Part shown: positions 9,657-17,042 of the stretch, in pieces | Position numbering within the stretch: position 1 is the first letter of the stretch | How the letters are laid out: every line of letters begins with the position of its first letter | Assembly: GCA_030457765.1 (NCBI GenBank) | Contig: JAKDUK010000023.1 | Span: 1-38,214, forward strand | Direction: 5' to 3' | DNA: 38,214 nucleotides | Origin: Marinobacter sp. | GTDB lineage: Bacteria > Pseudomonadota > Gammaproteobacteria > Pseudomonadales > Oleiphilaceae | Program-made: the position numbers and the translations under genes | Notes under the pieces: generated by a model | Told to the model about the DNA's origin: nothing | What the model saw: only the letters and a program-made list of their open reading frames with translations | Databases searched by the model: none

Positions 9657-10870
9657 TAGTTGCTTTCTCCTGATTGTGCCAGCGCCAGCTCATCCAGTAC
9701 CGCTCCTTTGACCACCACGCCGAGCAGGCGCTTGTCGTCATCTACCACGGCGATCGGGAAGCTCTTTTCGGTGAACATGGCAAACAGGTTCTGCAGCGGT
9801 TCATCGCGGCTCACGCTGCGAAAATCCTGAGTCATGATGTGATGAATGTCATCTTTGCCTTCTGCGGCAGCGTGCTCAAGAGTGTCGATTTCGACCAGGC
9901 CGAGCAGTGTACGGTTGCGTGAGGTGACATAGATGGAATCAATGCCGTTCTCGCTCATCTTGCGCAAGGTGGTGCGTGGGCCGTCTTCTTCGCGGGCCGT
10001 TGCGCGCACGGGGCGCATGGCGTGCTCGGCGGTTAGTATCCGGGACATGTCCACGCCTTCGACGAAGCGCCTTACGTAATCGTCGGCAGGCTTGGTGAGA
10101 ATCTCTTCGGGGGTGCCAATTTGGACCACCTCACCGTCTTTAAGCAGCACGATACGATCGCCAATATTGATGGCTTCATCGAGATCGTGAGTAATGAACA
10201 CCGTAGTTTTTTGCGTATGGTGTTGCAGTTCCTGCAGCTCCTGCTGCATATCGCCACGAATCAGCGGATCCAGTGCCGAGAAGGCTTCGTCCATCAACAG
10301 CACCGTGCCGTCGTTGGCCAGTGCCCGGGCCAGACCTACCCGTTGCTGCATGCCACCGGAGAGTTGATGGGGGTAGGCATCTTCCCAACCATCCAGCCCC
10401 ACTTGCTTGAGGATCTTCATCGACGTCTCTTTTCGCTGCTGCTTCTTCACGCCGCGGATCTCAAGGCCGAATTCGGTGTTTTGCCGTACGGTACGATGCG
10501 GGAAGAGAGCGAAATTCTGGAACACCATAGAAAAATGCCGTCGCCGCGCTTCCAGCAGGTCTTTGGCGTTGAGGCTTGGGATGTCCTCGCCATCAATGAC
10601 AATTTCGCCTTCGGTAGGCTCAATCAGACGGTTGAGGCAGCGAATCAGGGTGGATTTTCCGGAGCCGGACAGGCCCATAATCACCAGTAACTCGCCTTCG
10701 TAGACATCAAAGTCGATGTTGGAAAGGCCCAGTGTCTGGCCTGTTTTCTCAAGTATTTCGGGGCGTTTGAGCCCCTGATTACGAAGCTCTAGTGCTTGTT
10801 TGGGCTGATTGCCGAAAACCTTGCTCAGGTTACGAACCCTAATCTTCACATTTTGCTTGTCATCTTGCAT
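9656..10870 (-). CDS. proV: ProV-type glycine betaine ABC ATPase with CBS domains
   Basis: ATPase subunit of the betaine importer. The 404-aa product has a family-typical N-terminal region (FGNQPKQALELRNQGLKRPE), Walker A GLSGSGKS (residues 66-73), signature LSGGMQQRVGLARA and Walker B VLLMDEAFSALD. Two C-terminal CBS modules occupy about residues 280-400. CBS pairs in this family sense ionic strength or nucleotides and gate transport. I place the start at ATG 10870 (MQDDKQNVKIRVRNL), with a weak AAAGGCGA upstream. A longer frame to 10987 adds a basic, non-family-like stretch. First gene of the operon. Confidence 0.94.
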   Translation of the reverse strand: MQDDKQNVKIRVRNLSKVFGNQPKQALELRNQGLKRPEILEKTGQTLGLSNIDFDVYEGELLVIMGLSGSGKSTLIRCLNRLIEPTEGEIVIDGEDIPSLNAKDLLEARRRHFSMVFQNFALFPHRTVRQNTEFGLEIRGVKKQQRKETSMKILKQVGLDGWEDAYPHQLSGGMQQRVGLARALANDGTVLLMDEAFSALDPLIRGDMQQELQELQHHTQKTTVFITHDLDEAINIGDRIVLLKDGEVVQIGTPEEILTKPADDYVRRFVEGVDMSRILTAEHAMRPVRATAREEDGPRTTLRKMSENGIDSIYVTSRNRTLLGLVEIDTLEHAAAEGKDDIHHIMTQDFRSVSRDEPLQNLFAMFTEKSFPIAVVDDDKRLLGVVVKGAVLDELALAQSGESN

Positions 10871-11046
10871 TGACGTCGCCTTTGATCGGACATCTGTTTC
10901 GGTAAGCGGCTCACGTTGGAAGGACGACTTGTCTTTTCTGCTCGTCGTTCGATTGAACCTTACAGTATGGTAACAGTAGAGGGTCATAGGCTACCTGTCA
11001 CCTGGGGATCAATCAAATTGCTATGACAGAACAACACAGGGCGGGT

Positions 11047-11072
11047 GATCCCGGCAGTCTATATCCGGGATC
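11047..11072. repeat. 8-bp inverted repeat between the acyl-CoA-binding protein gene and proV
   Basis: GATCCCGG at 11047-11054 and CCGGGATC at 11065-11072 are perfect complements around a ten-base loop. It lies just past the acyl-CoA-binding protein stop on the - strand and upstream of proV. No T run follows on either strand, so it may be a weak terminator or an operator for the proV promoter. Confidence 0.5.
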
Positions 11073-11087
11073 GGGTCACATGGCGTT

Positions 11088-11348
11088 TTACTTAAGGGCT
11101 GCGAGCTTGTCGATGTACTGCTGCATAGCTTCGTCTTTAGACGTGCCTTTGTACTTTTCCCAGGCGTCGTACTTGGCGCGACCAACAAAATCCATCATCC
11201 CCGGGCGCTTGCCTGACACATCGCCTTCTGTTCCCTGTTTATACAGAGCGTAGAATTCAAGCTTCATCTCATTGGAGGGCTGGAAATCACCTTCTGCTGT
11301 TTTGATGTAGTTTACCGCTTCGTCGAACCTGGCCTTTAAGTCACTCAT
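11088..11348 (-). CDS. Acyl-CoA-binding protein (ACBP family)
   Basis: Small cytosolic protein that binds long-chain acyl-CoA esters and buffers the acyl-CoA pool. The 86-aa length matches the family. The four-helix ACBP signature is visible: FDEAVNYIKTA, then LEFYALYKQGTEGDV, KRPGMMDFVGRAKYDAWEKY with the conserved Lys, Tyr and Trp, and the terminal YIDKLAAL. The ATG at 11348 has a near-perfect AAGGAGGA upstream on the - strand. It is probably transcribed alone. Bacterial ACBP occurs in a limited set of lineages, including lipid-storing marine bacteria, where a lipid-metabolic role is likely. Confidence 0.93.
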   Translation of the reverse strand: MSDLKARFDEAVNYIKTAEGDFQPSNEMKLEFYALYKQGTEGDVSGKRPGMMDFVGRAKYDAWEKYKGTSKDEAMQQYIDKLAALK

Positions 11349-11497
11349 ATTAATATCCTCCTTGGTTGCTGTGATATTGCTGCGCAGTTTTACTAGGGTT
11401 CGCTGGAGTATAGCCACGGCGATGCTCGTCGTCATTGACCGATTCTTCGGTTACAGCGGCTCGTAAGGTATAGATGCGCGCCAAGCTGGGGTGGCTT

Positions 11498-11511
11498 GGC
11501 AAAAGTTTGCC
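11498..11511. promoter_or_regulatory. Palindrome GGCAAA-AG-TTTGCC upstream of tssB
   Basis: Perfect six-base arms with a two-base centre, 141 bases before the tssB start. It shares the GCAAA/TTTGC half-sites with the palindrome at 11625-11639. A candidate operator; the factor is unknown. Confidence 0.45.
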
Positions 11512-11624
11512 TGATCGCACATTTTGACAACCGGCTGGCCACTTTTTGCTTGAGAAACCAGGTCTTTCTGTGTACAGTTTTTGCCGTTGCGTACCAGGAA
11601 GGTATGCGCCAAGGATTGAACAAC

Positions 11625-11639
11625 TGCAAATGATTTGCA
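11625..11639. promoter_or_regulatory. Palindrome TGCAAAT-G-ATTTGCA just before the tssB ribosome binding site
   Basis: Perfect seven-base arms with a one-base centre, ending one base before the GGGAG ribosome binding site of tssB. It could be an operator or a small mRNA hairpin that affects translation of the first T6SS gene. Its half-sites match the dyad 127 bases upstream. Confidence 0.45.
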
Positions 11640-11652
11640 CAGGGAGCAAGCC

Positions 11653-12147
11653 ATGTCGTCCAAAGACGGTTCTGTCGCGCCAAAAGAGCGCATTAATATC
11701 AAATATGTCCCCGCCACCGGAGACCAGCAAGCCGAATCCGAGCTACCGCTGAAGATGTTTGTCGTGGGTGATTTCAAAGGGCACGCTGAAGAAACCCCTA
11801 TCGAAGAACGCAAGGCTATTTCTGTCGACAAGAACAACTTCCGTTCTGTCATGAAAGAAGCTGAACTCACACTTTCCACCACCGTATCTAACCAGCTGGA
11901 AGAGCAGGCCGACGAATTGCCGGTAAACCTCGAACTCCAGTCGCTGGATGATTTCTCGCCCGACAGCATTGCTCGTCAGGTTCCCGAGCTGAACAAACTG
12001 ATCGAACTGCGCGAAGCGCTTGTTGCCCTTAAAGGGCCACTGGGTAATGTGCCTTCGTTCCGCTCCAAGCTGCAGGAACTGTTGGACAACGACAACGCCC
12101 GGGAAACTCTATTGTCTGAGCTGGAATTAGCTACAGAAGGCGAGTAA
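11653..12147 (+). CDS. tssB: TssB (VipA), T6SS sheath small subunit
   Basis: Forms with TssC the contractile sheath that propels the Hcp tube. The 164-aa product shows the family start RINIKYVPATGD, the LPLKMFVVGDFKG block, and the helical C-terminus that packs against TssC and is exposed to ClpV on contraction. The ATG at 11653 is preferred (MSSKDGSVAPKERINI), with GGGAG at 11641-11645. An upstream in-frame start at 11635 overlaps the palindrome and has no ribosome binding site. First gene of the T6SS operon. Confidence 0.96.
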   Translation: MSSKDGSVAPKERINIKYVPATGDQQAESELPLKMFVVGDFKGHAEETPIEERKAISVDKNNFRSVMKEAELTLSTTVSNQLEEQADELPVNLELQSLDDFSPDSIARQVPELNKLIELREALVALKGPLGNVPSFRSKLQELLDNDNARETLLSELELATEGE

Positions 12148-12212
12148 TCAAAATCGCCGCCTGAGCGCGGTGCAAAATACCCAATATCAATCACGTACTG
12201 AAGGGATGTGGT

Positions 12213-13694
12213 ATGTCTGATACTGCTGAGCAGCAATCTGCTGTCTCCGAATCTGCAATGGAAGGCTCGTTGCTCGACCAGGTTATGGCCAATAGCCGTA
12301 TGGCGCCGGCTGACGAGGGCTACGATGTTGCCCGCAAAGGCGTTGCAACGTTTATCTCCAATCTGCTGAAAAGTGAAGAGAAAGGCCAGCCGGTCAATAA
12401 GGCGCTGGTCGACCAGATGGTGGTCGAACTGGATCGCAAAATTAGCGCCCAAATGGATGAGATTCTGCACGCACCCAAACTGCAGGAGCTGGAGTCATCC
12501 TGGCGCGGCCTCAAGCTGATGGTCGACCGCACGGACTTCCGCGAGAACATTAAGGTGGATATCCTGCACGCTACCAAAACCGAACTGCTGGAAGACTTCG
12601 AGTTTGCTCCCGACGTTACCCAAACCGGTTTCTACAAACACATTTACTCTACCGAATATGGCCAGTTTGGCGGTGAGCCTGTGGGTGCCGTTATAGGCAA
12701 CTACGCCTTCACACCGTCTACCCCGGATATGAAACTGCTGCAGTATGTTTCATCTGTGGGAGCTATGGCCCACGCACCCTTCTTGTCTTCTGTTGCGCCG
12801 TCGTTCTTTGGCGTAGACAGTTACCAGGAACTGCCGGCCATCAAGGAGCTGAAAGCCGTTTTTGAAGGCCCGAAATACGCCAAGTGGCGCTCTCTGCGCG
12901 AATCCGAAGACGCTCGATATCTGGGCCTTGCGTCGCCGCGTTTCCTGCTACGGGTGCCTTACGATCCTACCGAGAACCCGATAAGCAGCTTTAACTACAA
13001 AGAAGAAGTATCGGGCGACCACGAGCACTACCTGTGGGGTAACACCGCCTATCTGCTCGCTACCCGTTTAACGGAAAGCTTTGCCAAATACCGCTGGTGC
13101 CCGAATATTATCGGCCCACAAAGTGGTGGTGCGGTTGAAGACCTGCCGGTTCACCTGTTCGACTCTTTCGGCCAGTTAGAGGCCAAGATTCCGACCGAGG
13201 TGCTGATCACTGACCGTCGCGAATACGAAATGGCAGACGAAGGTTTTATCTCACTCACCATGCGTAAAGGCAGTGACAACGCCGCTTTCTTCTCTGCCAA
13301 CTCGGTGCAAAAGCCCAAACAGTTCCCGAACACCAAGGAAGGCAAAGAGGCTGAGACCAACTACAAGTTGGGCACCCAGCTGCCTTACATGATGATTGTT
13401 AACCGCTTGGCCCACTACATTAAAGTGCTGCAGCGTGAGCAGATCGGCTCCTGGAAAGAGCGCCAGGACCTGGAGCGTGAGCTAAATACCTGGATTCGCC
13501 AATATGTAGCCGACCAGGAAAACCCGCCTGCTGAAGTCCGCAGCCGTCGACCACTGCGCGCCGCTCAGGTAACGGTTTCCGATGTAGAAGGCGATCCGGG
13601 CTGGTACCAGGTGTCCCTGGCCGTGCGTCCGCACTTCAAATACATGGGGGCCAACTTCGAGCTGTCGCTGGTAGGCCGTCTGGACAAGGATTAA
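12213..13694 (+). CDS. tssC: TssC (VipB), T6SS sheath large subunit
   Basis: Large sheath subunit, 493 aa, a normal length. Hallmarks are LESSWRGLKLMVDRTDFREN, FGVDSYQELPAIKELKAVFE, ASPRFLLRVPYDPTENPISS, WGNTAYLLATRLTESFAKYRWCPNI and the C-terminal RPHFKYMGANFELSLVGRLDKD. The region before LLDQVMANSRM includes the N-terminal helix that ClpV recognises in related systems. AAGGGAT precedes the ATG. tssE begins three bases after the stop. Confidence 0.97.
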   Translation: MSDTAEQQSAVSESAMEGSLLDQVMANSRMAPADEGYDVARKGVATFISNLLKSEEKGQPVNKALVDQMVVELDRKISAQMDEILHAPKLQELESSWRGLKLMVDRTDFRENIKVDILHATKTELLEDFEFAPDVTQTGFYKHIYSTEYGQFGGEPVGAVIGNYAFTPSTPDMKLLQYVSSVGAMAHAPFLSSVAPSFFGVDSYQELPAIKELKAVFEGPKYAKWRSLRESEDARYLGLASPRFLLRVPYDPTENPISSFNYKEEVSGDHEHYLWGNTAYLLATRLTESFAKYRWCPNIIGPQSGGAVEDLPVHLFDSFGQLEAKIPTEVLITDRREYEMADEGFISLTMRKGSDNAAFFSANSVQKPKQFPNTKEGKEAETNYKLGTQLPYMMIVNRLAHYIKVLQREQIGSWKERQDLERELNTWIRQYVADQENPPAEVRSRRPLRAAQVTVSDVEGDPGWYQVSLAVRPHFKYMGANFELSLVGRLDKD

Positions 13695-13697
13695 TCC

Positions 13698-14126
13698 GTG
13701 TTCAGTAGTGATGCACAACCCATGGGGGGCAGCCTGTTCGAGCGATTGGAGCAGGCTGCCGCTCCGGAAGGTCAGAGCATGGGCGAAGAAACCCATGTGG
13801 TGCGTTCCATCAAGCGCCACCTGGTTCGCCTGCTTAATGCACATCCTGGCAACAGTGCTTGTGCGCCGGAACTCGGGCTGCTGGATTTCAACGATGCGAC
13901 TCTGGGTACCCACGACCTGAGTATCCAGATCCGAAGTGCGATTCGGCAGTGTATTGAAAAATATGAGCCCAGAGTTAAGCGGGTAGATGTGGTTGCGCTA
14001 CCTCAGGGGCCGGACCCATTGCAGCTGCGTTTCCAGGTAACGGTATACCTGAACGTAGGTTCAAAAGACGACAAAACAACCATAGATCTATTACTGGATG
14101 ACAAACGTTACTACCGAGTGATGTAA
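13698..14126 (+). CDS. tssE: TssE, T6SS baseplate gp25-like protein
   Basis: Baseplate component related to phage T4 gp25, which nucleates sheath polymerisation. The 142-aa product contains SLFERL near the N-terminus, the block HPGNSACAPELGLLDFND, and the EPRVKRVDVVALPQ segment that includes the sheath-interacting motif of the family. GTG start, with AAGGA overlapping the end of tssC and only three bases between genes. After it the operon is interrupted by a long inverted repeat before tssF. Confidence 0.94.
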   Translation: MFSSDAQPMGGSLFERLEQAAAPEGQSMGEETHVVRSIKRHLVRLLNAHPGNSACAPELGLLDFNDATLGTHDLSIQIRSAIRQCIEKYEPRVKRVDVVALPQGPDPLQLRFQVTVYLNVGSKDDKTTIDLLLDDKRYYRVM

Positions 14127-14160
14127 CGAAAAGATCAGCAATCACCAAGGATGGCAGGAG

Positions 14161-14242
14161 CCGGTGGGGATGCTTTTCTGCAGGGGAAAAAAGTCTGAGC
14201 GCAGCGAGTTGTTTTTTCCCGGAAGAAAAGCATACCGACCGG
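14161..14242. repeat. Long imperfect inverted repeat between tssE and tssF
   Basis: The arms are about 14161-14192 and 14212-14242. Aligned, they agree at all but a handful of positions, including ATGCTTTTCT/AGAAAAGCAT, six A against six T, and CCGGT/ACCGG at the ends. The 19-base loop contains GAGCGCAGCGAG. It sits in the 144-base gap between two co-oriented T6SS genes. As RNA it would fold into a stem of roughly 30 pairs. It resembles in design, but not sequence, the element at 23765-23875. Confidence 0.85.
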
Positions 14243-14270
14243 ATCATACTCCCAAGGAAGCAGTAGCTGT

Positions 14271-16043
14271 ATGAAGTTGAATCGGTTTTACAGGGACGAA
14301 CTGAGCTTTCTGCGATTGCAGGGGCGAGAATTTGCGGATGCCCATCCGCAGCTAACGCGATTTTTGTCGGAACAAAGCACAGATCCGGATGTGGAGCGTT
14401 TGCTGGAAGGCTTTGCTTTTCTGACCGGAAAGCTCCGTGAAAAAGTGGAAGATCAATTCCCCGAGCTGACGCACTCGCTGCTTAACATGCTCTGGCCCAA
14501 CTACCTGCGCCCGGTGCCCAGTTGCACCATTATGCGCTTTGATCCGCAACTGCACGCCATCAGTGAAAGGCAGACGGTGGAGCGACATACCGAGATCAAG
14601 AGCCGTCCGCTGGGGGATGCCACCCGGCAGACCCAGTGCCGGTTTCGCACTTGCCGGGCGGTAGATGTGTTTCCGGTCAGCGTGGCGAATGCTTTTGCGG
14701 AACACTCACGGGAAGTGTCTTCCATGACAGTGGATCTGGCGTTGCATACAGACCAGCCGCTGAACGCTCTTGGGCTGGACAACTTCCGTTTCTATTTGGG
14801 TGGAGATAATCACACGGCGGAAACGCTTTACCTCTGGTTGAACCATTATCTTAGCCGTATAGAGTTGGTTGTCGGGGGGTCGGTGTATAGCTTGCCGACC
14901 TCCATGCTCCAACCGGTTGGGTTTGCCAACGATGAAGCTCTGTTGCCTTATCCCAAGAATGCGTATCCCGGATATCGGATTTTGCAGGAATACCTGAGTT
15001 TTCCCGAGGCGTTCCGTTTTGTGGATATTTCTGGCCTCAAAAATCGCTTGCCGGCGGTTCAGGCGGATGAGATCAGTTTACGCTTTCATTTTAGTCGAAT
15101 CTTGCCACCAGATGCCCGGGTTCGGGCTGAGAATATGCAGCTTTACTGCACGCCGGCGGTGAATTTGTTTACCCATGAGGGTGAGCCGGTTGATCTTAAT
15201 GGGCGTCAAACGGAATACCGGGTTTTAGCATCCAGCCGGTCGCCAGATCATTTTGAAGTGTTCAGTATTGAGCAGGTCGAAGGCTGGCTGGAAGGCCGTT
15301 CGGGGCGGGGTGAGCGCCGGATTTATACGGCATTTGAGAGCTTTCAGCACGAAGTTGAGCGAGACCGCGGCCGCACCGCGTTGTATTACCGAGTGCGGGC
15401 CCGGGATAGCGTGCGAGGCGATGGCTTTGATCATTACATGTCATTCGTTCGTGGTGACGAGTCTGATTGTATGGATCGTCAGGAGGCTATTTCTCTGACG
15501 ATGACCTGCACCAATCGACAACTGCCGCAGCAGCTGGCCGTCGGGGAAGTGTGCATGGCCACGGAGAGCACGCCGGCATTTGCGTCGTTCAGCAACATTA
15601 CCCGCCCTACGGCTACGTTGCGACCGACCCTTGATGGCAGTTTGTTGTGGACGCTGATCTCCAATCTCTCCTTGAACTACCTCTCTATGCTGGATGTGGA
15701 TGCTCTGCGCACAGTATTGCGGGTGTATGACTTTCGTGCGCTGGTGGACCGCCAGGCTGAGCGGGTTTCTCAGAAGCGTCTTGCGGGTATCAGCGGTATT
15801 GAAACCAACCCGGTTGATAAAATGATCCGGGGCTTGCCGGTGCGGGGCATTCGGTCGGTAATGAAGCTCGACCAGCAAGCCTTTGCGTCGGAAGGGGATT
15901 TGTACCTGTTCGGCACTGTACTCAGCCAGTTCTTTGCACTTTATGCCAGTATCAACGCATTTCACCAACTGGAAGTGGTGAATACAGACAACCAGGAACG
16001 GTATACATGGACGTTACAGCAAGGTCAGCAGCCGCTGATGTAG
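14271..16043 (+). CDS. tssF: TssF, T6SS baseplate protein
   Basis: Baseplate wedge subunit that assembles with TssG, TssE and TssK. The 590-aa product is full length. The N-terminal FYRDELSFLRLQGREFADAHP, the motif EGFAFLTGKLREKVEDQFPELTHSLL split across residues 46-70, and LWPNYLRPVPS are strongly family-typical. The C-terminal half contains TRPTATLRP and LSQFFALYASINAFHQLEV. The ATG at 14271 follows AAGGA at a long spacing of about 12 bases. Its end overlaps tssG by 37 bases. Confidence 0.96.
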   Translation: MKLNRFYRDELSFLRLQGREFADAHPQLTRFLSEQSTDPDVERLLEGFAFLTGKLREKVEDQFPELTHSLLNMLWPNYLRPVPSCTIMRFDPQLHAISERQTVERHTEIKSRPLGDATRQTQCRFRTCRAVDVFPVSVANAFAEHSREVSSMTVDLALHTDQPLNALGLDNFRFYLGGDNHTAETLYLWLNHYLSRIELVVGGSVYSLPTSMLQPVGFANDEALLPYPKNAYPGYRILQEYLSFPEAFRFVDISGLKNRLPAVQADEISLRFHFSRILPPDARVRAENMQLYCTPAVNLFTHEGEPVDLNGRQTEYRVLASSRSPDHFEVFSIEQVEGWLEGRSGRGERRIYTAFESFQHEVERDRGRTALYYRVRARDSVRGDGFDHYMSFVRGDESDCMDRQEAISLTMTCTNRQLPQQLAVGEVCMATESTPAFASFSNITRPTATLRPTLDGSLLWTLISNLSLNYLSMLDVDALRTVLRVYDFRALVDRQAERVSQKRLAGISGIETNPVDKMIRGLPVRGIRSVMKLDQQAFASEGDLYLFGTVLSQFFALYASINAFHQLEVVNTDNQERYTWTLQQGQQPLM

Positions 16044-17023
16044 CCGGCCTGCAACCCGTTCTGGGCAATGCGCGGCGGTACAGTTTTTTTCAACTGGTAG
16101 ATCTGATTCACCGACACCACGGTGATGATCTGGAGCAGGGTGGGGACGATCAGCCACGCCAGGAGCGTATTCGCTTTTCTGCGTCTGCGGGGCTGGGGTT
16201 TCCCGGCAGCGATGTGGTGTCGGCGTTGTCGCCAGAGCATGAGCATGCACCCTATCAGATGGAAGTCAGTTTTTTGGGTTTGCACGGTTCGCAGTCACCA
16301 CTGCCCGGCTACTACCTCGAAGACCTGGCTTGGGAAGCTGGTCAGGATCTGGGTATTCGTCGGCACTTTCTGGATTTTTTCAATCACCGGCTGGTTACTT
16401 TGTTTCACCGGTCATGGCGCAAATATCGCTATTACGTGCGATTTCGCCCCGGCGCTTCAGATGGTTTCTCTGATCTTATTTATGCCCTTGTAGGCCTTGG
16501 CGATAGCCGGCTGCGCGACGCCACGCCGGTTAACTGGTCAAAGATGCTGGCTTATTCCGGGTTGATGGCCGGTCGTAGCCGCTCTCCAGAAGTGGTCAGT
16601 GGCATTGTCGGCCATTGTTTCGACCTCGACGATGTCAGCATTGAGCAGTGGGTCTTGCGCAAAGTGGCGATTGGCGCTGATCAACAGACACGCCTTGGTC
16701 AGGATAACGCTACGTTGGGCAGTGATACGTTGATTGGCTCTCAGGTTCGTGATCGCAGTGGCAAATTTATCTTGCGGATTCGCAACCTGAGTCGCCAGCG
16801 TTTCGCGGATTTTCTACCCAACGGGCAGGATCATCAGCGCTTGGTAAAACTGGTTGAATTTGCCACCCGCGAGCAGCTGGCCTACGACCTGGAGCTGCAA
16901 ATGCGGTCACAGGATATTCGCCCGATGAAGATGGGCGGAGATGTGCGTTTGGGCTGGAACTCGTTTGTCACGCCAGAAAAATCTCCGCAGCGGCCGGCTG
17001 TGCGAATTCAGATACGCCGTTAA
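16007..17023 (+). CDS. tssG: TssG, T6SS baseplate protein
   Basis: Baseplate wedge partner of TssF, 338 aa. Recognisable blocks are YSFFQLVDLIHRH near the N-terminus, GFPGSDVVS, LGLHGSQSPLPGYYLEDL (family motif GxxGxxSPLP), DFFNHRLVTLFHRSWRKYRY, and the C-terminal GWNSFVTPE. The start lies inside the tssF 3' end, a 37-base overlap, so expression of the two is coupled, in keeping with their complex stoichiometry. Confidence 0.95.
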   Translation: MDVTARSAAADVAGLQPVLGNARRYSFFQLVDLIHRHHGDDLEQGGDDQPRQERIRFSASAGLGFPGSDVVSALSPEHEHAPYQMEVSFLGLHGSQSPLPGYYLEDLAWEAGQDLGIRRHFLDFFNHRLVTLFHRSWRKYRYYVRFRPGASDGFSDLIYALVGLGDSRLRDATPVNWSKMLAYSGLMAGRSRSPEVVSGIVGHCFDLDDVSIEQWVLRKVAIGADQQTRLGQDNATLGSDTLIGSQVRDRSGKFILRIRNLSRQRFADFLPNGQDHQRLVKLVEFATREQLAYDLELQMRSQDIRPMKMGGDVRLGWNSFVTPEKSPQRPAVRIQIRR

Positions 17024-17042
17024 CATAAAAAGGAACAACATC

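Larger units (their letters stand above)
11349..11652. promoter_or_regulatory. Divergent promoter region between the ACBP gene and the T6SS operon
   Basis: This 304-base stretch has no gene I can support. It must hold the promoters for the - strand ACBP gene and the + strand tssB operon. I see no convincing sigma70 promoter for tssB: a TTGACA at 11524-11529 has no partner at the right distance. Two dyads listed separately (11498-11511 and 11625-11639) and a small hairpin (ACCGA/TCGGT at 11438-11451) are the only structures. Confidence 0.6.

Noticed and set aside
10995..11029. CTGTCA/TGACAG inverted repeat upstream of proV
   Set aside because: Six-base arms 23 bases apart with no promoter element in register; chance occurrence cannot be excluded.
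11495..11552. Two sigma54-like boxes before tssB (TTGGCAAAAGTTTGCC and CTGGCCACTTTTTGCT)
   Set aside because: In both, GG and GC are nine bases apart, whereas functional -24/-12 promoters keep ten. The first is also fully explained as a palindrome.
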